From Prosopocoilus inquinatus (Eukaryota > Arthropoda > Insecta > Coleoptera > Lucanidae): DNA of 64,000 nt. The number at the start of each line of letters is the position of its first letter. Within the stretch, counting starts at the first letter, position 1. The DNA lies in contig CM069880.1 in assembly GCA_036172665.1 (NCBI GenBank), positions 6,202,501 through 6,266,500 of the forward strand, in the 5' to 3' direction. Positions 10,442 through 20,345 of the stretch are shown piece after piece. A model generated the notes under the pieces. It worked only from the letters and a program-made list of their open reading frames with translations, did not search any database and was not told the DNA's origin. The position numbers and the translations under genes are program-made.

Positions 10442-10774
10442 TTACCACAGTCCGGATGAGAAACCACCGGGAGGGACACGTACACGTTGCGGTTTAACTT
10501 CCTGTTTTTTTTGAGGCAAAGCATTTTCAGTATCTTCATCAAGCTTGTCACCATTGTCTTGTCTTTTCTGCTCTTTGTCGACGTCCTTCTTTGTAGATTC
10601 TTCAAAATTAAAACAGTTTTTAATTTCAGAATTTTGATTTTTGGACTTAGATTTAGGCTTTTCTTCTTCATGAATTCCAAAAATATCGGTGTGGCCGCCG
10701 CCTGGTGGTTTTAAAACACGACTCGAACTGCGGCCGGTATCCAACAAGCCGACATTAAATTCCGTGGAAGACAT
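10442..10774 (-). CDS. Jupiter-like microtubule-associated protein, 110 aa, intronless
   Basis: The single exon encodes an N-terminal SSSRVLKPPGGGHTDIFG block and ends RVPPGGFSSGLW. These are the two conserved blocks of the Jupiter/HN1 (JPT) family, which binds or associates with microtubules. The middle is charged and low in complexity (KSKSKNQ, EQKRQDNGDK). The start Met is preceded by a non-coding leader, and upstream DNA shows no further conserved exon. The protein is shorter than fly Jupiter and lacks its middle repeats. Intact ends and no stop argue for a working gene, but lack of introns leaves open a retrocopy that kept its frame. The overlapping 98-codon frame on the same strand is a shadow. 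Confidence 0.65.
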   Translation of the reverse strand: MSSTEFNVGLLDTGRSSSRVLKPPGGGHTDIFGIHEEEKPKSKSKNQNSEIKNCFNFEESTKKDVDKEQKRQDNGDKLDEDTENALPQKKQEVKPQRVRVPPGGFSSGLW

Positions 10775-11285
10775 TTCTACCTATTTATTAGACAGTAACA
10801 ACTTTTAATACAAGAAACACACCTTTTGGAGTATGACTAATATAACCGACAGCAAACGATAGGCCGTTGGTACATACCTTAGATGTTTTAATAAATGGCA
10901 CTGAAAACTTCACACTGTTATGAAGGAAATAAATTTTCAAATTCCGGTTTTTACTGGTTATTCCTTTTTGTCTGCTTCTTTAACGGAACGTACATACGTC
11001 CAACCCACCAATGTCCAACCTAACAATGTTTTCTGGTTCTGTCGCGTAGTTCAGTAGTTGGCAAACGTCAGATAAAAATGCACTTCCACTACACATCTGA
11101 TTGGTTTATGCTTACTTTCGTTAATTTTAAATTCGAAAGTACCATAGATCTTATAATGTATAGATAATTACACTTTCGTTTTCAAAAATTTTAGGTGTGT
11201 AACATTAATTTAACAGTAATGATTTTCTTAGTGACGAAATTAATCACGGCGTTGCTAAAATTAAAGACGAGATGAGAATTCGGGC
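10775..11285. other. Upstream region of the Jupiter-like gene
   Basis: Non-coding; should contain the - strand promoter. No convincing core promoter element is identified. Confidence 0.4.
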
Positions 11286-11718
11286 CAGTGTTGTGAGTCG
11301 GTAATATTACCATGTTACCTTACGGTAAATTTCCAATGTTACCGGTAACGTAACATTAATTTGTTACCGTTTGTTACTGTTTGTTACCTGTTGTCAACAT
11401 AATGTGATTTTCGAGTTACAAACCTGCAAAATATTTAGAAAAAAACGTAAATACTAAAAAAAGGACATAAAGACTTCATAACCTAAAATGATGTTTGCTT
11501 AAACATTAAATTATTTAGTGGAAATACATAATATTGTAAACCTTATTTTTTAACAAAAGCCAAAAATGTAATATGTATTCGATACAAATTAATCATAAAA
11601 TTGAATAAATATCACATTTCTAGTTAAAAATGTAATTGGTAACTCCGGCACGAGATGTCGCCACTTGAGCTGTAATTGGTAATGTTACGGTAACATTACC
11701 GGTAATTTAAAAACACTA
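11286..11718. mobile_element. hAT-type MITE of the GTTACC family, copy A
   Basis: It starts CAGTGTTGTGAGTCG and ends AACACTA. Both subterminal regions are packed with GGTAAC/GTTACC. Related copies are at 18712-19341, 22949-24047 and 48158-48752, two of which have clean 8-bp target duplications. No target duplication is seen here. Confidence 0.7.
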
Positions 11719-12512
11719 ATTGTAATCGGGTTATACATGATTTTTTAGCAAAATTACCGCAAATAACCGATTACGATTGGTTATAGATTGTACATTTTTG
11801 CGAGAATATTTTTCACCCGTAAGTTCACCTCTCGAGTCGCCATTTTAATTCATAGAATTTGTAGCCATACAATAAGCCTAGAGACGATGTGATGTCACAA
11901 AAATAGAATTCTATTCATCGTGATCCCTATACAGATTCTTGAGGTAAGTTACTGGCCAGGAGGTTTATTGGCAATTGAAAATTTTTGCCCATGCTGTTGT
12001 ATTTATCCGCAGAGATGGCGCTAGGAGTAATTGTAAATTTGGCGCGAATGAAATGTCACATGTTGTCAATGTCAATTGCTTTAGTGATGATGGTGATGGT
12101 GATCGTTTAAGTAAATTAAAGAATTGGCGCAAATATAATGGGTTAAATCAAATTGTCCGTTATATAAACATTGTTGATGATTAAATTATTTTTGTGTGAC
12201 CACAGAATAGTCTCTAATATAAACAGAGTTTGAGAGAAATGGATCTCGCAAGATCTGCAAAAGAAGATTTAAATGTGTAGTTATTGGATGTAATTCATGT
12301 TCCAATCAAACCAAATTTTCTTCAATTTGGAATTGAGGCCGCTAATTTAGGTAACGAAGCCCTGTGACAATTTCGATGCAAGAAGATGTGTATGTGTCAC
12401 ACTGATGAAAGGTTAGCATTACCGTTAGCATCATAATAATCCATAATTTAAGGTTTTTATTTTACCAAATTAACAATGACAGTAAAATATAAATTGTTAC
12501 AGATATGTGTAT
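11719..12512. other. No gene recognised
   Basis: Non-coding DNA with repeat fragments. A short segment near 11957-11990 is mirrored at about 16382-16425 (shared GGTTTATTGGCAATTGAAAA), suggesting scattered ends of one older element. Confidence 0.4.
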
Positions 12513-13399
12513 TGTCACGTGGTTAGGGGTAGGTAGCGGGTTCTCAGTGGTAGAGCTTGAAAACACAGTTTACCAAAACAATGTATACCTTTATTAAATG
12601 AATATTTTTATCTATCGGCGGACGATCTTTAAATGTGCGGGGGTGCGTTTTCGTAATTATCGGAAATCGCGACGGGTCGGCTGCGACAGCGAGGATGAGG
12701 AATCCCTCCGTGCTGGGGTTGAAGAGACCCGACGATTCGACTAACCGGATCCAGGGCAATCTCGAGGGCTGCAGCAATTGCGATGAGATGTCCTGATGAG
12801 GGTGGCGGCAGCACGGCGTCGGTGAGGATGCCTCCGTGGAACGGGCAGCGTCCTGATGAGGGTGGCGGCGGCAAGGCGTCGGTGAGGATGCCTCCGTGGA
12901 ACGGGCAGCGTCCTGATGAGGGTGGCGGCAACAAGGCGTCGGTGATGATGATCCTTCTTGGAAACGGCAGCGTCCTGATGCGGGTGGCGGTTGCATGGCG
13001 TTGGTGAGGAAGGTCCTCCTGGGGAAGTTGGCACTAGGCCTACTTGAGTCGACGGCTGGTTCGACTCCGAGGGCGGCTGCCCTTCTTACAGTGGGCACTA
13101 AGCCTACCGGAGTCGGTTTCGACCGCCTTCCCATCTTCTTCCGTACGTTATATAGGCGAAAATCTGTCTATTCGACTGTTATGACATGTTTCTGTGTTCT
13201 CCTTTTGTCACCTGTTGTATTAATTTGTCCCACATATAGCGCGTGTTTTGTTATGAAACGTGAACCGCTTGTAGCTTAGATTTCGCAAGATTGCTGTCTT
13301 AATTGTTCTACTTTATTCCTCGCGGAAATATTTCGTCGCGACTCCTTTACATTTTATAATTATTAATTTTAGGCTAAAAATTAAATCCTTATCGTGACA
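12513..13399 (-). repeat. Solo LTR candidate with internal minisatellite
   Basis: The ends TGTCACG...CGTGACA form inverted LTR-type termini. Read on the - strand there is a TATATAA box (about 13147-13153) and an AATAAA near 12592-12598, in the order expected for an LTR. The segment is much more GC-rich than its surroundings. No clean target duplication is seen. The long open frames inside (about 196 codons on -) come from the 60-bp repeat and are not thought to be genes. Confidence 0.5.
12791..12990. repeat. 60-bp minisatellite, about 3.3 copies
   Basis: Units start at 12791, 12851, 12911 and 12973 (TCCTGATGAGGGTGGCGG). The period of 60 is a multiple of three, which keeps several frames open on both strands. 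Confidence 0.85.
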
Positions 13400-14715
13400 G
13401 TAACTAGGACATGAATGCAGGACGTTTAAATTAATGCGGAGATCCCACATCGTATTACCTACCGAGACAATTCATCATTTTAATAGAAATGAAAGTGCAG
13501 AAGGTAGGAGCTACAACTATGAAACAATCACTTTAAATAATTTTATTAAAGTGTAACAAGTATTATTATGTGTGAGTGATTAGCTGATTTATAAAATTAA
13601 AGGTGGTCAAAGTAGACTGGTTCTGAATAAAAATGTTTAAAAAAACATGTTAATTTTGCAGTAATTTTGAAGATTTTCACACTTAAAGTCAAAAGTAATG
13701 TGTATGGATAAAGAAATAATGTATTGAATTGCAATTTTGAAAGCATTTCCATAAATTATGAACTTTATGAATGACAATGTACAAATAATGTGTTATTACT
13801 TGCAGTTATCTTTGCAGTTAAATATAGTAATTTGAGAATAATATGTGGTTTGTTTTATTAGGTTAAAATCTAGTAAATATAATTTAAGCATGATTTTCCG
13901 TTTCTTTAGGTTTACTTTTCCATACATTCATTTAGGTAATACGTTATACTCTGTCATTGCAACTTGCAATGTACATTATACAGCATATTAGAGTCTTTGC
14001 AGAATATAACGTATCACTTAAATGGATGTATGGAGAAGAAAACCTAAAGAATTATTTAAACTAAAAAGCGCGCGTAGAATAGTGGCGCCATCGCAACAGA
14101 TGAATACGTTACTAAGTACTACTACGTCATATTACGTGGACGAAAAATTTACGTGGCACTTGGCTCTCTCTCTCTCTGTTACTGGCGTTAAATCGTGAAA
14201 TGTCGAACGACGAACGTCTAATCACGGATGATGCTTGTAATACCTAACCTTAACCACAGACAGTGATTTACTTTTTTATTCTTATCTAGACTAGGCCCGG
14301 TTTTATAATCGTCGGATGAATTCAGCAAAACGCTATTCATAGATTAGGATACTCTAAAGATGCCCAACTCAACTCAGGGGTCCGAACTGTCTTCTTAAAA
14401 GCGCTCCCTTAGGTTTGGAAGAAGAGTTAAATCGCTTGGCGCGAAAATATAAATATCTATTTAGGCGTACTGTATTTAATTATCATATTCGTTTAGACTA
14501 ATTTAAATGATCAAACTGACTTTAGAGAACCTAAAGCATACATGACAGAAGGTTCTCTGTGCAGTTTGATCAATTAGATTAGTCAAAGCGAATAATATAA
14601 TAATATTGAAGATTTTTAAATGGATGACATAATACCATTGATAATACTTACTCTGTTTTAATGGCTTACTTACCCTGTTTACTTAGTACTTATAAAGTAA
14701 AATAAAATAGATATA

Positions 14716-15395
14716 CAGGGTAGGGCAAAAGTATGGCTTAATATTCCGAAAACTGTTTGACATATCTATTTGAAATTTGGTGTGTGATTCAGAGTCAATA
14801 GGACCTACATTACCAATTTGTTTCAATTGTTATCTGCTCTTGTTTCTGAGAACCAATGCCTACTTCATTTTTCTTAAATTACAACCTGCTGATTTTTTTC
14901 CTCTATTTAATAGTTCGTTTAATTCTTTACACGACCACATAAAACTATTTATCTATTGCATAAGAAAATTTCTAGAAAATAATGTTTGAATGAAAAAGTT
15001 AGAAAAAATGGTTTACGCGTCAGCGTAAATCATTTTAGTATTTGTTTTCATGTTTTAAGGGAATTTTTATTAAAATTTTCTTTAATTCTATCTTAAACAC
15101 AGCCCATAATCTTGTAGTTTTACGGTTTTTCTGTTAAAACTAGAATTTTTGTCGAATATCAAACAATAAACCATTTTCTCTAACTTTTTCATTCAAACGT
15201 TTTTTTCTTGAAAATTTTTTTATGTAATTGATAATTATTTTTATGTGGTCGTTTAGAAAATTAAACGAACTATTAAATAAAGGAAAAAAAATCAGCAGGT
15301 TGTCATTAAAAAAAAAAAATCAAGGCGTTGGATCTCAGAAACAAGAGCCGATAGACAATTGAAATAAATTGATGATGTAAGTCTTATTCTGGCCT
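14716..15395. mobile_element. Mariner-type MITE, foldback, right end missing
   Basis: It starts after TA with CAGGGTAGGGCAAAAGTATGG. The left arm (to about 14980) is mirrored at about 15180-15390 (CAGCAGGTTGT, GATCTCAGAAACAAGAGC). The right terminus seen in the relative at 16617-17037 is lacking here. Confidence 0.65.
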
Positions 15396-15524
15396 ATTCT
15401 GTAACATTGATATGCATATCAATTGCTATGGGTCTTCAATAATTGACAAGAACGTGAACGCGAATTGAAGAGATGCACAACTTATGGATTGCGCATGCGT
15501 TGCCAATTTTAAGGTTATCGTCTA

Positions 15525-15960
15525 AAATAGTAAAGGAGACTGTGGTTTAAGAGATAATTGAAATTAACCTCCGCCCACAATAAATTTTATATCCGTAGAT
15601 ACGTATTTCGGCAGCTAAGCTGCCATCTTCAGTACACTACCAACTTAAAAGCACTAAAAGATGCCTAAAAACAACCTAATCACGTTGACAACTAAACCTA
15701 ACAACAATCTAATCATCCTAAAAGATATATATGTATAAATATAAATTAATATGTGAAAATCTAAAATAAACTATATATGTTATGTATAAATCGGAAAGAA
15801 AACTAATGTGAACTTCTAAAATTAACTGTCAGGAAACCTTACAAATAACAGCTAACCAAACAACACGGAAATGCGGAAATAAATAGTCCAAAGACCCCGA
15901 AAAAAAAAAACTTCTTATTCTAACGAATAAATAAGTATATAATTCCCTGTTATTTGATAC
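15525..15960. mobile_element. Repeat with hammerhead-ribozyme-like motif, copy 1
   Basis: It starts AGTAAAGGAGACTGTGGTTT and matches, without interruption, the sequence that flanks the mariner element at 29979-30200 and 32171-32390. The motif at 15591-15645 is read on the - strand. A Penelope-like retroelement terminal repeat is a plausible source, because those carry hammerheads. No reverse transcriptase is seen. Confidence 0.55.
15591..15645 (-). ncRNA. Hammerhead-ribozyme-like motif, copy 1
   Basis: On the - strand: core CTGAAGA (15632-15626), stem II GGCAGC-TTA-GCTGCC, core GAAA (15609-15606), a very short stem III (AUAC/GUAU), then C at the expected cleavage site. The stem I start pairs AUG with UAC-side bases. 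One extra U follows the first core, which is a deviation from the canonical form. Confidence 0.5.
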
Positions 15961-16504
15961 CTCTAATATGCTGTAATATACATTACAGAATATAACGTAT
16001 TACCTAAATGAATGTATGGAGAAGAAAACCTAAAGAAACGGAAAATCATGCTTAAATTATTATATTTACTAGATTTTAAGCTAATAAAACAAACCACATA
16101 TTATTCTCAAATTACTATATTTAACTGCAAAAGTAACTGCAAGTTACTGCACATTATTTGTACATTGTCATACATGAAGTTCATAATTTACGGAAATGCT
16201 TTCAAAATTGCAATTCAATACATTCTTTCTTTATGCGTACACATTATTTTTGACTTTAAGTGTGAATATCTTCAAAATTACTGCAAAATAAACATGTTTT
16301 TTAACCATTTTTATTCAGAATACTGTATTTGACCACCTTTAAATTTTATAAATCAACATATCAATACGTTACTAAAACAGCCTGGACAAAAATTTTCAAT
16401 TGCCAATAAACCTCTCTCCTGTTGATATGCTTAGCAAGTGACTTTGAAAGGTCAGGTCCCATATCAATAATTGTTACGTTTCAAGTCCATATCAATGTAA
16501 CAGA

Positions 16505-17037
16505 ATAGACCCCATTGACTCTGAATTACACACCAAATTTTAAATAGATACGTTAAACAGTTTTCGAAATATTAAGCCGGTTCCTTACTGTTGTCCTTCC
16601 CCTTATTTGTTTTCATGTTTTTAAAGCAACTTTTGTTTAAGTTTGCTTTAGTTCTATCTTAAGAACAATCCATAATCTTGTGGCCTTGTATTTTTTTTTG
16701 TTAAAACTAATATTTTTGTCGAATATCAAACAATAAACCATTTTTTTTAACATTTTCATCAAACGTTATTTTCTCGAAAATTTTCTTGTGTAATAGATAA
16801 ATATTTTTATGTATTCTTTTAGAGAATTACCGAGCTATTACACACAGGAAAAAAATCAGCAGGTTGTCATTAAAAAAAAATCAAGTAGGTGTTGGATCTC
16901 AGAAACAAGAGCAGATAAATAATTGAAACAAATAGGTAATATAGATTTTATTGACTTTAAATCACATACCAAATTTCAAGTAGATGCGTCAAACAGTTTT
17001 GGAAATATTAAGCCGGTTCCATACTTTTGCCCTTCCC
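16505..17037. mobile_element. Mariner-type MITE fragments, right halves
   Basis: Two terminal pieces match the left end at 14716 in reverse. One is 16505-16605. The other is the longer 16617-17037, ending CCATACTTTTGCCCTTCCCT. Bases 16617-16930 also match 15036-15365 in direct orientation. Confidence 0.6.
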
Positions 17038-17129
17038 TAAATGTTTGTATGTAAATGAATGCGGCAAAGAAAACACAGGTTCACATATTTATTTATTGCG
17101 TTGATATTTAGAATACTTTTTAAAGTTAT

Positions 17130-17540
17130 GATACAGGCCTAATCATGCGAGGGGAACATGTCGGGGTATATTCTCCTTCTATCACCGCACAGGCAGTGCC
17201 GGTTCCCGTTTAACGCTCAGTCGCTTCAATTTCAACAACCAACGATATACAAAACTTATAGAGATAATATTCTTTGTGGAAAATGTAGTGACGAGCAATA
17301 TTATATCGTTTTACGCTCAACAGTTTACCGCAAATAATACATTCTGCATTACCTGTAGGTACTGTTTATAAAACACAGATACTTAAGTTCATAATTTTGG
17401 TTCATGTTTGTATTTCACGAGAGCCACACGTTTTATAACTCGGCACGATCGGCTGGCAGGCTGGCTCATTGTTATCGACGTTTCATTGACGCCTATCGAA
17501 TAGTGGGAGATACTACGTCCTCGCTCTTCTCGTATTTTAT
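17130..17540 (-). pseudogene. hAT-related zinc-finger exon fragment, copy 1
   Basis: This is the reverse-oriented match of 47020-47515. On the - strand it encodes a C2H2/BED-like finger (CIICGKLL...RHY...FH) of the type found at the N-terminus of GTF2IRD2/ZBED-like hAT-derived proteins. The frame is broken in this copy. It also provides the empty-site counterpart for the MITE at 46561-46999. Confidence 0.5.
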
Positions 17541-17544
17541 GCCC

Positions 17545-17867
17545 AGGGACCGTATTCTCGAATCGAGCGAAAAGAGTCGTATGCGAAAATGACGTCAAAA
17601 TGATGCAATTCTCAAACGATTTCTACAGTTTTGTATAAGAGTCTACGTCATTTTGACGTCATTTTCGCATGCGACTCTTGTCGCTCGACTTGAGAATAGG
17701 GCCCCAGGGACCGTATTCTCGAATCGAGCGACAAGAGTCGTATGCGAAAATGACGTCAAAATGATGCAATTCTCGAACGATTTCTACAGTTTTGTATAAG
17801 AGTCTACGTCATTTTGACGTCATTTTCGCATGCGACTCTTGTCGCTCGACTTGAGAATAGGGCCCCA
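17545..17867. repeat. 161-bp palindromic MITE in exact tandem duplication
   Basis: The unit AGGGACCGTATTCTCGAATC...GAGAATAGGGCCCC is repeated at a spacing of 161 bp (starts 17545 and 17706, third edge 17867). Each unit is itself an inverted repeat (AAAATGACGTCAAAATGA and mirror). The two copies differ at only a few bases. A related, older copy is split at 19366-19443 and 19726-19806. Confidence 0.85.
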
Positions 17868-18048
17868 GGCCTGTTTTGATACACCAATTTAGGACATGAT
17901 TTTACATCATGAATAAATACAGTTCCTTCGCAGAAGCTGCTTTTTCAAAACATCAGCGTACAAACGGCACTGAATAAAATTCAAGTAACCTATTACACAA
18001 CACCGAAATAGTTCCGTCACTTAAAATAAAAATAGGGCATGTGCGACA

Positions 18049-18190
18049 CATTGGCTGCGGCAAGTGAACGGTCGAAGAGGTCAGACCAAATCACGTGATC
18101 ACTTTTCCCAACTGCTGATTGGTCAGAGGATTTAGTCGGGCCATTGACTTGACGATTCTGTGCAATTTGACCGCTCACTTAACTCGGCCA
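18049..18190. mobile_element. GGCTGCGG MITE, copy 1
   Basis: About 140 bp, from TTGGCTGCGGCAAGTGAACGG to CGCTCACTTAACTCGGCCA. The ends are imperfect inverted repeats, and the middle holds CACGTGATCACTTTT. Two tandem relatives are at 19446-19726. Confidence 0.65.
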
Positions 18191-18399
18191 TTACAACAAT
18201 ACGTATAAAATTTAATGACAAATACTGTGGACAAATACTCGTCAGTACTCCCAATAAAACTTGTATGAAACTATTTACTAACAGTTGCCAGAGTTGCCAC
18301 CATATTACAGCGATTTTAGGACAGTGGCGCCCGCAGAATTTGGAAGCAGAAGTAACTCAAGTTTCAAACACAAGGTACCGCATTTTTATATTAAGTTGA

Positions 18400-18530
18400 A
18401 CTCGAAATTACGTTATGTTGACAAATGAGGTAACAATTGGTAACAAACGGTAACCAATGTTACCTTACCGGTAACATTGGAAATTTACCGTAGGTAACGT
18501 GGTAATATTAGCGACTCACAATACTACTTC
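18400..18530. mobile_element. GTTACC-family hAT MITE, terminal fragment
   Basis: It contains GTAACAAACGGTAACC and ends TAGCGACTCACAATACTA, the inverted form of the copy A terminus. The other end is absent. Confidence 0.6.
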
Positions 18531-18555
18531 GAATTATTTAAGATTTTTTGCTTGG

Positions 18556-18700
18556 GCAGGCGAGTGGCGCAGTAGTTAGCCTGGGCGACTTATAAAGACG
18601 AGCCACTTGTCGTCGTGGGTTCGAATCGCACCAGGGTCATAGATGTTTGTATTGTCCAGATTATGACCCAGCTTATCAAACAGAATAAATTTTCTGGAAT
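18556..18700 (+). mobile_element. tRNA-derived SINE candidate
   Basis: A tRNA-like head carries an A box (TGGCGCAGTAGTTAGCC, from 18565) and a B box (GGTTCGAATCG, 18618-18628), spaced about 53 bp, the arrangement of an internal pol III promoter. It does not fold as an intact tRNA. No second copy is seen in the window, and the tail is unclear. Confidence 0.5.
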
Positions 18701-18711
18701 GGTGATTCCAT

Positions 18712-19341
18712 AAGAATGTTGTGACTCGCTAAAATTACCACGTTACCTTGCGGTAATTTTCCAATGTTACCGGTAAGGTAACATTCATTTGTTACCGTTT
18801 GTTACCATTGTTACCTCTGTCGTCAAGATAACGCAATTTCGAGTTACACACTTGCAAAATTCAAGTAAACTAATGAAAGAAATGGTCAAGGAATATTTTT
18901 GATTATTTAGAAAAAATACTAAAAAAATGCAATGCGTCTAAACAGAGGTCTTCTCGGTCAGATGAGAAGAAAGCGCTTCCCTTCGTTTTTGCGGGCTTGC
19001 GACAGCTAGGATCTTGGAAAAATGAAGGAAAATGTTTAAGTAAAAGTAAAGAAGGATGCTTAAAATAAGCGAAGGAGAATGTTTAAACAAAGTGAAGGAG
19101 AATGTTTAGAAAAAGTGAAGGAGAATGTTTAAAAAATGTGAAGGAAAATGTTTAATAATTTTTCTGTTTTCCATTTCTTTTTTTTTTAATTTTTAATAAT
19201 TCTGATAATTGACCGTTTTTGTTTGCCCCAACTCATCTGTCCGAGGGCGCCAAAATATGGATTGGCACGCGGGCGGCTTTTGGCCTCGTGGGGGCCCTGC
19301 CGGTAAGATAACATTAAAAATAAATTACCAGTAATTTAATA
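18712..19341. mobile_element. GTTACC-family hAT MITE, diverged copy with internal tandem repeat
   Basis: The left end AATGTTGTGACTCGC with dense GTTACC, and the right end GGTAAGATAAC...ATAACACTA. The interior differs from other copies and contains the short tandem array at 19020-19160. Confidence 0.55.
19020..19160. repeat. About 28-bp tandem repeat, 5 imperfect copies
   Basis: The unit is GTGAAGGAGAATGTTTAAAA with variants, repeated five times inside the MITE. Confidence 0.75.
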
Positions 19342-19445
19342 ACACTACTTATTATAAAACTTCCTCTAGATGTCAGCCGTGATTTTCTCGAGAACAAACT
19401 GGCAAGAGAACTTGACGTCAAAATGACGCAGTTCTAGAATTACAT

Positions 19446-19726
19446 AGGCTGCGGTAAGTGGGCGGTGGAAGTGGTCAGACCAAACCACGTGATCACTTTT
19501 CTCAATTGGTGATTGGTCAAAGGCTTTAGTCGGACCGTTCACTTGAGATTTTGTGCAATTTGACCGTTCACTTAACTCGGCCATAGGCTGCGGTAAGTGA
19601 ACGGTCGAAGTGGTCAGAGCAAATCGCGTGATCACTTTTCTCAATTAGTGATTAGTCAAAGGGTTTAGTCGGACCGCTGAATTGACGATTTTGTGCAATT
19701 TGACCGTTCACTTAACGCGGCTATAG
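19446..19726. mobile_element. GGCTGCGG MITE, two tandem copies, inserted in an older MITE
   Basis: Two copies of about 138 bp follow head to tail (starts near 19446 and 19584). They interrupt a relative of the 161-bp palindrome whose halves lie at 19366-19443 and 19726-19806. Confidence 0.7.
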
Positions 19727-20345
19727 GCTTGCATGAGAGTCTACGTCATTTTGACGTCACGTTTTCTTGCGAATCTGTTCCCCCGATTCGAGAATAAGAC
19801 CCCAGGTAAAGTATTTGCAATATTTGCATTAGTGCAATCTGAAATCTTTGTCTGAATCATGTTGACAGATTTGTCTGAGACACTAGAGTAAAAGGAAAAA
19901 TTAGGCCGATACAAAAGTATTTTTCGCAACTAACCGGTTACGAATAGCGTTGTTAGCAGTAGTGACATCACGGTTACGAGAAAATGTCACGATTAGTAAG
20001 TTTTGCCAAAATGAAACGGTTACGGTTACAGGTTTTTGTGGTAGTTACATTTTTAAATTTGATAACAGCTCAACAAACAATTTTAAGCTGTTTAAGCATC
20101 TTATTCAGCCTTAAGAAGCTGAATTAAAAGTTGTATAAAAGGCGAGTAAACGTTTACTCAACTCTTAAACAGCTAAAATTGTTTCTCATTTTTAAGAATG
20201 ATTTGCTAAGTTTTTTTTACGGTATTATTATCTTTTACATATCGATAAAATTCTTGACAACTGAAATTGTAACTGTATATTGTGAGTAATTCCGGTTTTA
20301 TGAGGTTCGACGAGCACCAATTTAAAAATAAAACTGCGTCTAAGC

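Larger units (their letters stand above)
13583..16362. repeat. Long inverted repeat, about 400-bp arms 2 kb apart
   Basis: Bases about 13583-13995 are mirrored by 15963-16362 (for example ATAATATGTGGTTTGTTTTA and its reverse). The interior carries the mariner-type MITE at 14716, the hammerhead-like repeat at 15525 and unrelated DNA. This is probably a TIR element with later insertions. Terminal bases are uncertain. Confidence 0.65.

Noticed and set aside
12544..13134. 196-codon - strand frame and overlapping GC-rich frames
   Set aside because: Open because of a 60-bp repeat and GC bias; no domain; lies inside an LTR-like unit.
18556..18640. Functional tRNA gene
   Set aside because: Boxes are present, but acceptor and anticodon stems do not form; more like a SINE head.
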